DNA of 64,000 nucleotides from Lyophyllum atratum. Its lineage: Eukaryota > Basidiomycota > Agaricomycetes > Agaricales > Lyophyllaceae. Under the pieces are notes generated by a model. It saw only the letters and a program-made list of their open reading frames with translations, did not search any database and was not told where the DNA came from. Below, in pieces: positions 34,620 to 47,716 of this stretch; the stretch's first letter is position 1; each line of letters opens with the position of its first letter. The position numbers and the translations under genes are program-made. Location: positions 248,001-312,000 of the forward strand of contig JACGCN010000039.1 of the NCBI GenBank assembly GCA_014905825.1, written 5' to 3'.

Positions 34620-34724
34620 GCAAAAGTTTTCGAGTGTTGTTTGGGCCTGTTGCAATCTCAAGGTCTCATAGGCCCGGCCCGGGGATGCCGCTGTCTGCAT
34701 GCAACCTGCATGCAACGTTCTCAA

Positions 34725-35152
34725 AACGTTCTCGACCTCTAGAGTAGTACTGAAAATGGTGAGTTAACTAGCTACCGTATGAGGGTCACGAGTTAAATTG
34801 GTAGGTCTTACTCACCTCAGAAAACAGCCGGATGGAAGACGTGAGTACTCCTGGCGCCTACCAGATGTCGACGCAGTGAGCTACTACTAGTAAGTATTCA
34901 CTGCGGTTTACCTCCGATTTGCAACTTCAACATGGAGAGTCCCTATCACCTTATGGACACTAGTGCTTACCACTATGGATAATATGGCGGCTTGGAATAT
35001 TTTATACATGGCTAACAGATAACTATCACAACTATTTCGACAACTGTTAAAGACGAGGTGGAGTCTGCTGGCCACTCGAAGGCGGTCGAGCGTTGCATCA
35101 AGATCGGAGGAATCTTCAGAACTTCAACCCACTCTGGACTCGACAGCCCCAT
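34725..35152. other. Intergenic
   Basis: Lies between the 5' end of the DNAJC28-like gene and the 3' end of the ISG12-like gene, both on the minus strand. Nothing recognised. Confidence 0.4.
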
Positions 35153-36074
35153 CTAACCCAATCCAATCCATCCCGCTAGCATCTTGAATGCGTTACGATA
35201 GCTAGTTGCTATCTTTGCGCCCATGGACTGTAACATCGCAAACCAACTTCCTTTACGAACAGCACCGCCCCAGAATATGCGTTGAAGGCTAGCAGCAGCA
35301 GAACCTGCAAAAACACTCAGTGACTCTGATAAGTAACTGGGATGTGAGTTCTGCTACTTACGTTTCGATATTCCACGGGATCCAAAGCCAAAAAGACCCA
35401 AGATAGGTCGTAGCAGCCACGATTCTGGCACGAGTAAGAATCCACCGAACTCAATTATCGCAAAAATTATGGGGTGGTCGTCAATCAATTCGCCTCCAGG
35501 CAAATGTAAATAGAGCTTCATCGTGTCACACGAAATATCACCTACCAGTTATGAGGAGGACATCCTTGACATGGAGCCCAACCTCTTGGCACCTCTGCCT
35601 GATGTCTCCCTCGGGAAGTGGAAGGTTCCTGACTAGGATATCCTCGGCCTCGACCATAAGCCAATCGACAATCTTCACCCTCTCCTCCCTACGATCTTCC
35701 TTGTCGTCCGGCATAGGAGGGAAGGACATATTGTCAAATTTGTGGACAATAAGCGTAGCAAGCCCTTTAGATAGCTTCTCCGAGACGTCGGCTGTGAGGT
35801 TCTTCTGAGCGCTGCGTTCTATCTCATTACCAAAATTCTTCGAGACGACGAGAACGGATTTCATCGCTTCTATGAACTGGTCGATTTTCGCGGAGGCGGC
35901 GGGAATGCTATAAAGAGTGATATTGTGTAGTGTTCCTTTTGCAAACGCTATCGCAGACTCTGCATCTGCCAAAATTGGTGGATTGGCCCGTATGCTGGAT
36001 AGGTTTAGCGGCCCTGGGTTGGCCGGGGCAACCAGAAAACCATGCAAATATAGAGGGTAGAAGGAAATGGACAC
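35153..36074 (-). CDS. IFI6/IFI27 (ISG12)-like membrane protein
   Basis: Three exons (36074-35546, 35493-35362, 35304-35153) join to 270 aa. The C-terminal ~100 residues carry HPIIFAIIEFGGFLLVPESW, then LLRPILGLFGFGSRGISK, then RSAAASLQRIFWGGAVRKGS followed by WFAMLQSMGAK. That Gly-rich LFGFGxxG...GSxAAxxQ...GGxxxxGSWFAxLQSxGA pattern is that of the interferon-induced 6-16 (ISG12) family, small membrane proteins of mitochondria or ER that affect apoptosis in animals. The ~170-residue N-terminal part is predicted helical (IDQFIEAMKSVLVVSKNFGN, VSEKLSKGLATLIVHKF) and has no family I recognise. The first ~30 residues may belong to a different exon arrangement. Role in fungi unknown. Confidence 0.75.
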
Positions 36075-36896
36075 GCATTAGGAGCTGAGTTGTGGTCGCG
36101 CCAAATCAACGAGGGGAAGGGGAGGAATCAACGTTGCAACATCCAGGCATCGCTGAGCCAGGATTGGTCTGTTTTTCAAATCCCGCTCGCCGTTCTAATT
36201 TGATTGCTTATAATTATGCTTCCTGCATGCATATTCGCGTCTTTATGTACGTCTGAGTGAATCAGTTATGAGCAATCCCTGCTCTCTCACCGATTCAAGT
36301 AGTTTCTGCTGTTCATGTCACGATTTCTGGTCTTCCAGGTGCGCAAGTTCTGGAATAAATAAATATCCCAAGGCCCTCAAGAACTTGCTAAAAATCAGTC
36401 ATGGTGGATTCGAGTTGCATCAGGTTAGATCAGGACTAGGATATATCTCACCAGTGGTTGAGGATTGACGTGAGAGCCCTACATACCTATATCAGCATCG
36501 TCTTTGTAGGTTTTTCCTTCATCAAATACTTGCCCTTCCTAATCTCGACGATGTTTTTCCTCTTAATTTCTCTAGAGTCGGACTGTGTCTGAGAACATTT
36601 GAATTAGCTTGAATCCAGACTCCATACCGCGTCACCTCACTACCTGCCATACCTTCCCAGGACTTGCCGTCTGCACCTACCACCTACTGCTTATAAGTTC
36701 CGTTGGCCGACCATCTACTATTGTCATACGCACATGGACAGAAAACAACAGATTTGATGGAACACACAAGGCGCATGAATGAAATGACCCCTCTGATGTA
36801 GATCCATAGAGTATATTATTGTACACCAAATGTATGGGTAAATCTCTTCATAGTTCAAGACATCAAGTGCGAACCACCTAGCTATCCATATTCCTT
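36075..36896. other. Intergenic
   Basis: Between the ISG12-like gene's 5' end and the 3' end of AA9 gene 1. AT-rich, no gene or repeat recognised. Confidence 0.4.
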
Positions 36897-38008
36897 TCAT
36901 CCAGACCAGACCGCGCCACCAGGAGCGGTGTAGCTCTGGATGTTGTTGTAGATGTTGACCTATTAATCAATGAGCTCAACTATCACTAGGCATCGAGTGC
37001 ATGCAAGATGACTAACGGTAATACCAGGGTCGCTTCCCTTGTATGTTCCAGGGATTGAGATCTTCGGTGGGCTGGCACTACCACCGCTGGTGATCTTGAC
37101 TTGGGCGCAGCCTGAGTACGTACATCAACGATCGGGTCAAAGCGGTAATAAAAATGATTCGGGACGTACCAATGTAGAACTGGGCGCCTGGATATGAACT
37201 AGCGACGTGAAGAGCAATCTACGAAAACCGGTTAATATCGATATTCATGACGACTTCGTGAATGTCCACGTACAATTTCGCCACGGATGAGGTACTCGCC
37301 AGCGGGAAGAGAAGCGGGGATTTTGACAGAGTGCTTTCCTGTCATCGGAATGAGTAGGAAATTCATCGATGTCTCCAAATATACATACCACCGCTGGTGT
37401 TCACGACGTCTGTCGCCCACTGCTGGGTGCTGGGGTTCAAGAGGCCAGAAGAGTAGATCTTGGTCCAGACTGCACCCTGACCGTTGAACGAGGCGGCAGT
37501 CGAGGGAGCCTTGGCGATGTACACCTGCACAGCTCCCTTGTGTCCACCAGAGATGGGATCCTCTCCAGTGCGTTGGTCATGTTGGTGCCACTCGAGTCTA
37601 GCCATCGGATGCTAATTAGTATTCTAACTTCTAACTTGTAGGATCGAAGGGCTGGGCGTACTGGATCGTGGCGCCTGAGGGGATGGAGACAGTACCAGTA
37701 GCACTTGCAGCAGTCCCGCCGACGTTGCAGGTCAAGTCGGTGGAAGTCACATCGGTGACGGGGTTGTTGTTTGGCGGGAAACGGAGATAAGTGTTTTTGC
37801 CCTGATCAACCTACAAAAGCCCGGCAGGAATTGAGTCAGGCCCATTGGGAAATTTGCCCGGGGAGGCCACTCACGCCATTGACCCAAAGGTACTGCATAG
37901 TGACTAGATGGCTAGGGTGAGGTTAATAATATTATTGAGACTAGACGACAACGTACAATGGGCATTAGCCAGCGCCGCCGAAGCGAGAATTGGGAGTACG
38001 AACTTCAT
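36897..38008 (-). CDS. AA9 lytic polysaccharide monooxygenase, copy 1
   Basis: Eight exons (38008-37957, 37903-37875, 37810-37662, 37597-37389, 37338-37274, 37218-37170, 37111-37017, 36959-36897) join to 236 aa. The signal peptide [16 protein letters not shown] is cut before His17, which becomes the copper-binding N-terminal His. The second copper His is in [13 protein letters not shown]. The axial Tyr is in the HxxxxxxxxQFY motif ([14 protein letters not shown]). [10 protein letters not shown] and YLIRGEI are family landmarks. Secreted; cleaves cellulose or hemicellulose oxidatively. No CBM1 or linker is attached, and the protein ends in [20 protein letters not shown]. It is a tandem paralogue of the gene upstream, with identical exon lengths throughout. 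Confidence 0.93.
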
Positions 38009-39105
38009 GTTGAGCTAAAGGATCGCAGCAGCATGGAAGCTCTCTTTTATATGACGATCAAGAACCAGGATTCGCCGCATGATGAGGTATTAAACACTTC
38101 AATGATCCCGATGGCGTCTCCCGACCGAAGTTGAAGCGGGAAAGGGATATTCATCGGCGAAAGATAGACAGAAGATGCAATGTGCGAGTAAACGATGGTA
38201 GGCGACGGCAGCCTGTCTTCGATAGTTCCGGTGTCATCTGCCTCCCTCGAGCGAATGTCAGAGATAGATGGGTCGCTGGCAATAGTGAATCTCACTCCCG
38301 GCATGCGGCATTGTGTGCTTGAAATCAGGTCGCGAACGTCATCACCCCCAATCTGCGTTTTCAGTGTGCTTGGCATTCAGCACGACTTAGTCTTGGCAAC
38401 ATACTGAATCATAAGGATTCGACGAGAAGTCTCAAGCAATGCGAGAGAAAAATGCAGGCGGTTCAAGTATTGCTTAGAGCAAGAAGCAGCACTTCGAAAA
38501 GCTCGATTGATGAAGAGAGCTTCAAAAAGAAATCCGCCGAAAAAGGTCGTGTATGTCGCAATACATCAAGTTCCCGATCAACCAGACCGCACAGCAGTAG
38601 CAGGAACGGTATAGGGCCCAGGAGTGTAGAAGTCGCACTGAAAAAAAAGTTGGACTATCGAGCACTGTACCTAGAACTGTCAACAAAAATTCACATAGAT
38701 ACCAAGATCGGTGCTTAACGTTTTAACAATCACCTGGTAGAGCAACCTTCTGTAGACACGGAATGCAAGCAACCCAGTGCCGCAGAGTAGCGCCGCTTCC
38801 GCGGCACCATCGCAGTTCGTGAAGGCAATGCAGAGCTGAAAAGGCGAACGCAAGAGCACATTCCTGACGTAACCATAGCAATTCTTGCGCCCGAGATTGA
38901 GGCGGCGGCGAGTGCTTTTTGCGAAAGTGGATGAGACATACCAAAAGCATAGCAAACATTTCATAGCTCTCGCTTCTTACTGCGTCGAATTCAATTGATT
39001 GATTGCTTGTGAAAGGTTATAGAACGTCATCTGCAAGGTCGCCTGTAGCATAAGCTAGTATCCAGAGATTCCACAGCCTTCGCGCTTTGGATGAAACGCC
39101 GGAGT
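38009..39105. other. Intergenic between AA9 paralogues
   Basis: Promoter of AA9 copy 1 and downstream DNA of copy 2. Near 38883-38907 it holds a ~22-bp stretch (CTTGCG[C/T]CCGAGATTGAGG) also present upstream of copy 2 near 40514-40536, a trace of the duplication. No gene seen. Confidence 0.45.
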
Positions 39106-40210
39106 TCAACCAGACCAGACAGCAGGGCCAGGGGCGGTGTAGCTTTGCAGGTTGTTGTAGATGTTGACCTAGAAAAGGGATAGTTAAGAACGCGCACCGA
39201 TCCTCCAAAGTGGAGACATACCGTGATACCGGGATCACTGCCTTTATAGGCACCTGGCAGGGCGACCTTCGGCGGGCTCGCACTACCGCCGCCAGAGATC
39301 TTGACCTGGGCACATCCTGTTCAAAAAGTGGACTCAGCGAACGACAGATGATGCAGGGCTGGGAAGCAACGGATCAATGTAGAATTGAGCTCCGGGGTAG
39401 CTCGACGCCACGTGGAGTGCGATCTGGGGAAGTGTCACCGTCAACCTGTGCTCTCTCCATACGACGAGGCAGAGTTCTTACGATTTCAGCGCGAAGAAGG
39501 TATTCTCCTGCTGGAAGCGAAGCTGGGATTGTGACGCTGTGCTTGCCTGAATCGAAGAAGTACCATCACTAACACGTCCACAGAAGCGTCTCGAGACAAC
39601 ATACCAGAGTTGGTGTTGACGATATCCGTCGCCCATTGCTGAGTGCTGGGGTTGACGAGGCCCGAGGAGTAGATCTTGGTCCAGACTGCACCCTGGCCAT
39701 TGAATGTGGCTGCGGTTGAAGGCGCTTTGGCAATGTAGACCTGCACGGGTCCTTTGTGTCCACCGGATATGGGATCTTCACCAGTACGTTGCGCATGCTG
39801 GTGCCACTCGAAACTAAATGAAGGAAGAACTTATTACAATGTGCAAATATGACGGCGGAAGACGCCTACGTTATACTGGCGCCGGCAGAAATGGTTGCAG
39901 TGGAGACACCGCCACCCGAGAGCCCGTTGACGTTGCAAGTCAGGTCAGTAGAAGTGACGTCCGTAACGGGGTTATTGTTTGGTGGAATGCGGATATAAGT
40001 ATTCAGCCCTTGGTCAACCTGAAATGTAAAACTGATATTTAGCGAGATCTGCACAAAGCGAGGGCGCGCAGCACTCACCCCGTTATTCCAGATATACTGC
40101 ATGGTGACTAGATAATAATGTGTTACAGCATATTTTTGAATTTGATTGGAAAACGTACAGTGAGCATTGGCGAGTGCCGCCGTCGCGAGAAGGGAAAGTG
40201 CCAACTTCAT
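39106..40210 (-). CDS. AA9 lytic polysaccharide monooxygenase, copy 2, defective splice donor
   Basis: The eight exons match copy 1 in length one for one: 40210-40159, 40107-40079, 40018-39870, 39813-39605, 39546-39482, 39423-39375, 39316-39222, 39168-39106. The signal peptide is [16 protein letters not shown], followed by His17. The second copper His is in [13 protein letters not shown] and the axial Tyr in [14 protein letters not shown]. Intron 6 (39374-39317, 58 nt, the same length as in copy 1) begins AT, not GT, because its first base is A. The acceptor is intact. If the intron is kept, translation runs ~11 codons past YIDP and stops, losing the last ~50 residues but keeping both His and the Tyr. 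No alternative GT donor restores the frame. It could be a recent pseudogene, a truncated enzyme, or a base error. Confidence 0.85.
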
Positions 40211-41109
40211 AGTGGACTGGCTTGTTAGGAGCTATCGGCTGGGCTGCATGTCTTTATACTGCGAAGTCAAAATATCCCCGACCACGGAGGCAAGCTCCAC
40301 AGTAACTCTGAACCTACGCGAACAAAAATAGGCCACCATCCTACTAACGACGCACAGAAATAGCACAACCGGGTCATTTGCAGGCTTTGAAGGCAGCAAC
40401 GGACGTCACCTGCATGCCGTGCATCGGTGCCGGGGCCTGCAAAGAGGCAGCTGCCGGTGGACGTGGGGAAGCTGATTTGACGAAAGGAGCAGCGGGAAGG
40501 GGTCACGATGGCCTCTTGCGTCCGAGATTGAGGCGGGGAGGATTTATTTCGGAAGTAGACATGGCGTCACCTAGCTCTTGGGCTTGGAAATAAAAAATCA
40601 GAGCTGTGCCAAGAGCCTGAACCTCGGAAGACGAGATACGGAACGAGGACGGCACGTCGAACGCGTTGTGATTTCTGAGGGTTCCACATCTACCGACGCG
40701 ATTTGTCAGGAATCGTGACAGAAACTTCGTTAGGAAGAAACCGTTGGTGCTGTTCCTCAAGCGATCGTGATGAACGAAGGCGGGCAATTTTTTTGAATTT
40801 CTGTTGCATGGAGCGTGAAGAACATGAGGGCAGATGAGGGCTCTCAGACGCTCGTTAAGTTGGATTTTAAACTCCGCTCACTGCACGTTCGACTTGCTCG
40901 TCGTTCACGTCGGTCAACGTCTTCCTCCTGGACCACCTCCGCCCTGTACTGCATCTTTACCGAGGTACTCATTTTCTGGATATCTCGGAGCCGACAAATC
41001 AACAACGTTCTCTAAACTTCGGAACATCCAAGGTCGCAGCCTGGCGACAAACTGCCGTTCGCGTCCCACCACCTAGAGGATCTAACGTATTCATAGGACC
41101 CATGAACAC
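40211..41109. other. Intergenic, divergent promoter region
   Basis: Upstream of AA9 copy 2 (-) and the PPIL4-type gene (+). Contains the second copy of the shared CTTGCG[C/T]CCGAGATTGAGG stretch. No exon could be supported. Confidence 0.4.
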
Positions 41110-42692
41110 ATGTCGGTTCTTCTAGAAACATCGCTGGGTGACCTTGTCATTGACTTGGAGGTCGATGCATGCCCAAAGACATGCGAGAACTTTCTCAAGC
41201 TGTGTAAAGTGTACTACTATAACCTCAACGCATTTTTCAACGGTGAGCCGGTGTAATGCCTGTCAGGCCATAAAATTCACTAACAAAACCCCTTCTGGCA
41301 GTATCGAAAGACTTTCTAGCTCAAACTGGGGACCCCATTGCGACAGGAACCGGTGGCGAATCAATATGGTCATACATCGCGTCTGGGTCCTCCTCAAAAA
41401 CACCGGTACCTCGCTACTTTGAACCTGAGATCCGTCCCAAGCTGAAGCACACACAAAGAGGCACCGTGTCCATGGCCGTTGCGCCTGCGCTGGACGGCGC
41501 CAAGGGTGGATGCGGAAGCCAGTTCTTTGTCACGTTGGGTGACAACATCGACTACCTCGATGGCAAGCACGCAGTATTTGGACATGTCGTGGAGGGGGAA
41601 GATACTTTGGACAAGATGAACGAGGTTTTCACCGACCAGGATGGCCGGCCGTTCAAGGACATCAGAATACGCCACGTCGTGATCCTTGGTACGAACCTTA
41701 TCTTGTGGCTGCTATCTTGCCTCCTATGTACAAACCCGCAACTGACTACGGCGCAGATGATCCGTTTCCAGATCCACCTGGTCTTATTCAGCCTCCGTCA
41801 TCCCCGACTCGCCCACCGGATAACTCAACTCGAATCGCCGAAGACGAAGACCCGCTTGCCACGTTACCAGAAGAGGAGGAAGAGAAGATTCGTCGAGAGA
41901 AGGCCGCAGCCGCATCGGCATTGACACTTGAAATGGTCGGCGACCTTCCATTCGCAAACGTCCGGCCTCCAGAGAACGTGTTGTTCGTATGCAAACTGAA
42001 TGCTGTAACGCGCGACGAGGATCTGGAGCTTATCTTTTCGCGCTTCGGAACAATCATGAGCTGTCAGGTTATTCGAGACAAAAGGACAGGTGACTCGCTG
42101 CAATACGCTTTCATCGAGTTCGATAAGCGAGAAGAGGCTGAACAGGTATGGGTCTCTCCAATTTAGTACTTATCTGATGCAGCCCTGACGTCGGCGATTA
42201 TTTAGGCCTACTTTAAAATGCAGAATGTCCTGGTTGACGACCGAAGGATATGGGTAGATTTGTACGTCGCGTTCTATATTTACATTTGCGCTTCCCTCTT
42301 CGCTACCATGCCTGACCTAACGCCCTTACAGCTCGCAGTCTGTGGCAAGAATGAATACGCATTGGTCCAACGACGTGAAACAGGGTCCGAGAGTGGGCGC
42401 CAAGGGCCGTGGTGGATTCGCTGGTCGCGAAGACCTAGAAAAGACGCGTCGCTACCGGGACGAGGTTGGTCCTGCAAAAGCACATGGCCAGGGATATGGC
42501 ATGGTGTTCGATGTTCCAGACAGCGGTTCACGCAGTCACGGAAAAAAACGAAGCCGAAGCCGGGACAGACACGATGAGCCAAGACAAGATCGTCGGAGAC
42601 GTTCGCGGTCACCAGTGCGAAGGGAGCACGACCGAAGGAGGAGCAGGAGCAGGGACAGACGCTCCGGTTATGCAGACCGGGACCGACGATAA
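41110..42692 (+). CDS. PPIL4-type cyclophilin with RRM and RS-like tail
   Basis: Five exons (41110-41242, 41302-41688, 41757-42145, 42206-42261, 42332-42692) join to 441 aa. The N-terminal cyclophilin domain starts [20 protein letters not shown]. It contains [17 protein letters not shown] and [10 protein letters not shown]. The classic FHR and W residues of strong prolyl isomerases are absent, as is normal for the PPIL4/Cyp6 group. An acidic linker leads to an RRM ([20 protein letters not shown] ... [10 protein letters not shown]). The C-terminus is an RS/RD-rich tail ([20 protein letters not shown]). Human PPIL4 is found with late spliceosomes, so a nuclear pre-mRNA splicing role is likely. 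It follows the AA9 genes without functional link. Confidence 0.92.
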
Positions 42693-42972
42693 ATTGTTGT
42701 ATTTGTGCGTGTTTATTCCACCGCCACTTGAACGCAGGCATCCAATCAGAGGCCGTGCTGCCCGGCGGGCGTATCGAATTACGCGTTTTGATTCTATCTA
42801 TGCCCCACAGCGTTACGTTGAGCACTTGACGCCGTATACCCGTTCAGTTCCACCCCACTATGCACTGCCCGGCCCGTTTTATCACGCTGAGATCTGTTGA
42901 CGAGGTGTGAAACCGCTATATAATTGACAACTGCATGATACAGTCAGCCTCTGCTTTCTCTCCCCAACTACC

Positions 42973-43800
42973 ATGGGTGCTCAGCTATTCAACTTCAACG
43001 CCCCCGACGCTGACGTCGTTCTTCTGTCATGCGAGCGAGAAGACCCAACTGAGTTCCGCGTACACCGATGCATCCTCGCTGCCGCTTCTCCCTTTTTCTA
43101 TGACATGTTTACATTACCACAGAGTCCCACTGCCGACCATCAACTCCCCATCATTCCAGTCTCAGAAACACGGAAAGTACTGGGCACTCTCCTCGAATTC
43201 CTCTATCCAATAGAGAATCCCTGTCTCGACTCCTTAGACGATCTTGTTCCCATCGTCGAAGCCGCAGTTAAATATGACGTCGTGGGTGTCATCTCCGCCC
43301 TGCGAAAACTTCTCATATCCCCCCAATTCGTTGAGGCGCAACCCACACGCGTGTACGCCATTGCATGCCGCTTCGACCTTGAGGAGGAAGCCAAAGTCGC
43401 GTCGAAATACACCCTTGGCGTCCACATCCTTGACGCGCCTCTCTCTGAAGACCTCAAATTCATCACTGCCTACTCCTACCACCGACTCCTTGACCTCCAC
43501 CGTCGCCGGACTCAGGCTGCCGTCGATATGCTGAAGATCCCGCAGGATATCAAGTGCGTTCAGTGCAACGGGAGCGCCTTCTCGGTGTACGCGATACCGA
43601 AGTGGTGGTACGAGTTTGAAAAGAAGGCGAGGGAGGAGCTGAGCAGGCGGCCGACGACAGATGTCATCTTTGGGATGGAGTTCTTGGCGCAGGCGGCGAT
43701 TGGGGCAAAGTGCACGCATTGCGCGGGCAGCATACTGGATGCGTGGATGTTTTTGCAGGATCTGAAGAAGAGCATCGATGACCTGCCTGCTACGATATGA
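42973..43800 (+). CDS. BTB/POZ domain protein
   Basis: An intronless gene of 275 aa. The N-terminal BTB fold shows DADVVLLSCE, FRVHRCILAAASPFFYDMF and LGTLLEFLYP, followed by a BACK-like helical part (YAIACRFDLEEEAKVASKYT). Two CxxC pairs, CVQCNG and CTHCAG, lie in the C-terminal third and could bind zinc. Fungal genomes carry many such single-exon BTB proteins. BTB proteins usually dimerise or adapt substrates to cullin-3; no partner can be told here. Confidence 0.85.
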   Translation: MGAQLFNFNAPDADVVLLSCEREDPTEFRVHRCILAAASPFFYDMFTLPQSPTADHQLPIIPVSETRKVLGTLLEFLYPIENPCLDSLDDLVPIVEAAVKYDVVGVISALRKLLISPQFVEAQPTRVYAIACRFDLEEEAKVASKYTLGVHILDAPLSEDLKFITAYSYHRLLDLHRRRTQAAVDMLKIPQDIKCVQCNGSAFSVYAIPKWWYEFEKKAREELSRRPTTDVIFGMEFLAQAAIGAKCTHCAGSILDAWMFLQDLKKSIDDLPATI

Positions 43801-44153
43801 TTTTTTTTTCTTTTTCTGTCCGCTCTTGCTTTCTTATTTATTGGACGCGAACTGCTCACAGGCGTTACATTATCCGAGTTTCATTACATGATACCCATCA
43901 CCACGCATTCGACTTTTCCCTACATATAAATGTTACTATAGCCTATATACTAGTAATTACAATACGCCATCGCAGATCCAATGGCTAATGTCCTATTCAC
44001 ATTTTTGGAGTCGTACAGAGTGAGGACGCCGCCGCACGCTGTTGATATCGCTTGAATGGTTTGAAAACAAGGCAATTGGGTGGACACAAGCGAAACGGTG
44101 GCGCGATGGTGTGGCGGGGCTGAATTAAAAATCCGGACTCCTAGCCCACGATC
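43801..44153. other. Intergenic, convergent 3' ends
   Basis: T-rich 3' flank of the BTB gene and downstream of the small minus-strand gene. Nothing else seen. Confidence 0.4.
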
Positions 44154-44526
44154 TTACATCTCCTCGTAGACTTCATGGGATAGCTCGCCCTCCCCTGTGA
44201 TTTCTACTTGATATATTTGACATAGTCTATGCAGGACTACTTCTATGAATCTTTCTGAAGGTAGCCTCTCATTTACATTGTCATGCCTTACCTGTCGCGA
44301 TCTAAATAGTCAAGACTGAATATTATTACCGAGGTTGGCCCACATTCCCTCGTTCCAACAGTAGCATTTGTTCTGGAGGTATAGGCTCGAAGAGTATGAT
44401 TGAGCTGCTGTATGAAATATCTAGTGGTCTGGTCGGATGGCCACTCCCCAACGGGTTCTCGGAATGGATAGCATTCGTCTTGGCAATTGCAAGTCCGGGT
44501 GGGAGATGGATGATGCGATGGTTCAT
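44154..44526 (-). CDS. Small 102-aa protein of unknown function
   Basis: Two exons (44526-44330, 44265-44154) joined by a 64-nt GT-AG intron give 102 aa. It starts MNHRIIHLPPGLAIAKTNAI, crosses the junction at GNVGQP-RLPSERF, continues IEVVLHRLCQIYQVEITGEG and ends ELSHEVYEEM. The join keeps the frame and yields a plausible alpha/beta protein with an acidic end. I do not recognise the family. It is transcribed away from the P5C dehydrogenase gene, whose start is 111 bp from this one, so the two share a short promoter. Confidence 0.55.
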
Positions 44527-44637
44527 GATCCTTCCGCGGATTCGCGACGACCCCTTTATCTAATCAAACTATGGCCACCCTACGATTTTCAATAACCTCT
44601 TCCTCTTACCACCACTATCCCCGCCTTCCCACCCACC

Positions 44638-46854
<2,217 letters not shown>

Positions 46855-47716
46855 ATTGATACCGATTGATACCGTATCGCTATGGGATGTGGGAAAAGGA
46901 AAGGGAATTTTGTATAACACTTGAATGGACTCTGGCGTGTAATATTGCAATCCCAGCCATGATTTTTCGCTCTGTCGTTCCAAGTGTTGCCGCGCATTGG
47001 CCTAGGCCTTTTCGGGTGGTGAGGACTGAAAAGTAGAACTTTGAATATTGACTAGTCGTCTAGCGTTCGATCGCGGACGAGAGGTGAATAAGTTTCCGAC
47101 GTCTGTTACGATCAATCTCTTAGGTACTTTCGTTGAGATAGAAATGTAAGAATATTCTAGGTATGCCCTATCCTTTCTGTGTCCACATACGGCATGGGTC
47201 GAACGTGGCAAACAGCGGTGATTTTCGAGGAATAAGTAGAATCGCAATAGTTGCAGCATGAGTCACAGTAAATATAAAGGCTCCATACCCTATCTTCTAC
47301 CTTTGGAACAGTGTGAGGAGCTTGTTGCTGGTGGTAGAGCAGTTGGAGGTAAAAATCAGGGTTTTTCTTTTCATGTGTGGTCTCCCCCCGTCCCGGCCAC
47401 CCCACTGGGGCCTGTCAGGGTCCCTTTCGTTGCTGCGGTCTTGCGCCCCTCGGACGCCATGTGAGGGTCCGCACTCTGCTATTCGGCGTGATGCAAGTGA
47501 TTTGTGGTTGACTTTGGCCGAAAAGTGAAAGTAGCGATATCCCAGAGATATTCAAAGTATGACGGAGCAGGCCCTAATCGCTTTGAAACCCTCTAATATG
47601 AAGGTGCATTATTACATAGTACATAAACCTCTAATAAGAGGGCTTTTGTGGTATTATCAGGTGCATTTCCCTTGCATGTAGACGCGAGAAGAACATAGTT
47701 AGATGCACAAACTAAA
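46855..47716. other. Intergenic, convergent 3' ends
   Basis: 3' flanks of the P5C dehydrogenase and the SRPK-like kinase genes. No coding exon, RNA gene or clear repeat. Confidence 0.4.

Noticed and set aside
37274..37338. Loss of a copper-site His in AA9 (LRGEI in place of LRHEI)
   Set aside because: That position is not a copper ligand. The copper ligands (N-terminal His, the His in GHKG, the Tyr in QFY) and the second-sphere His in ALH are all present.
39317..39374. U12-type AT-AC intron in AA9 copy 2
   Set aside because: The start ATCCGTTGC does not fit ATATCCTT, and the end is AG with a normal pyrimidine context; the paralogue has a plain GT-AG intron here.
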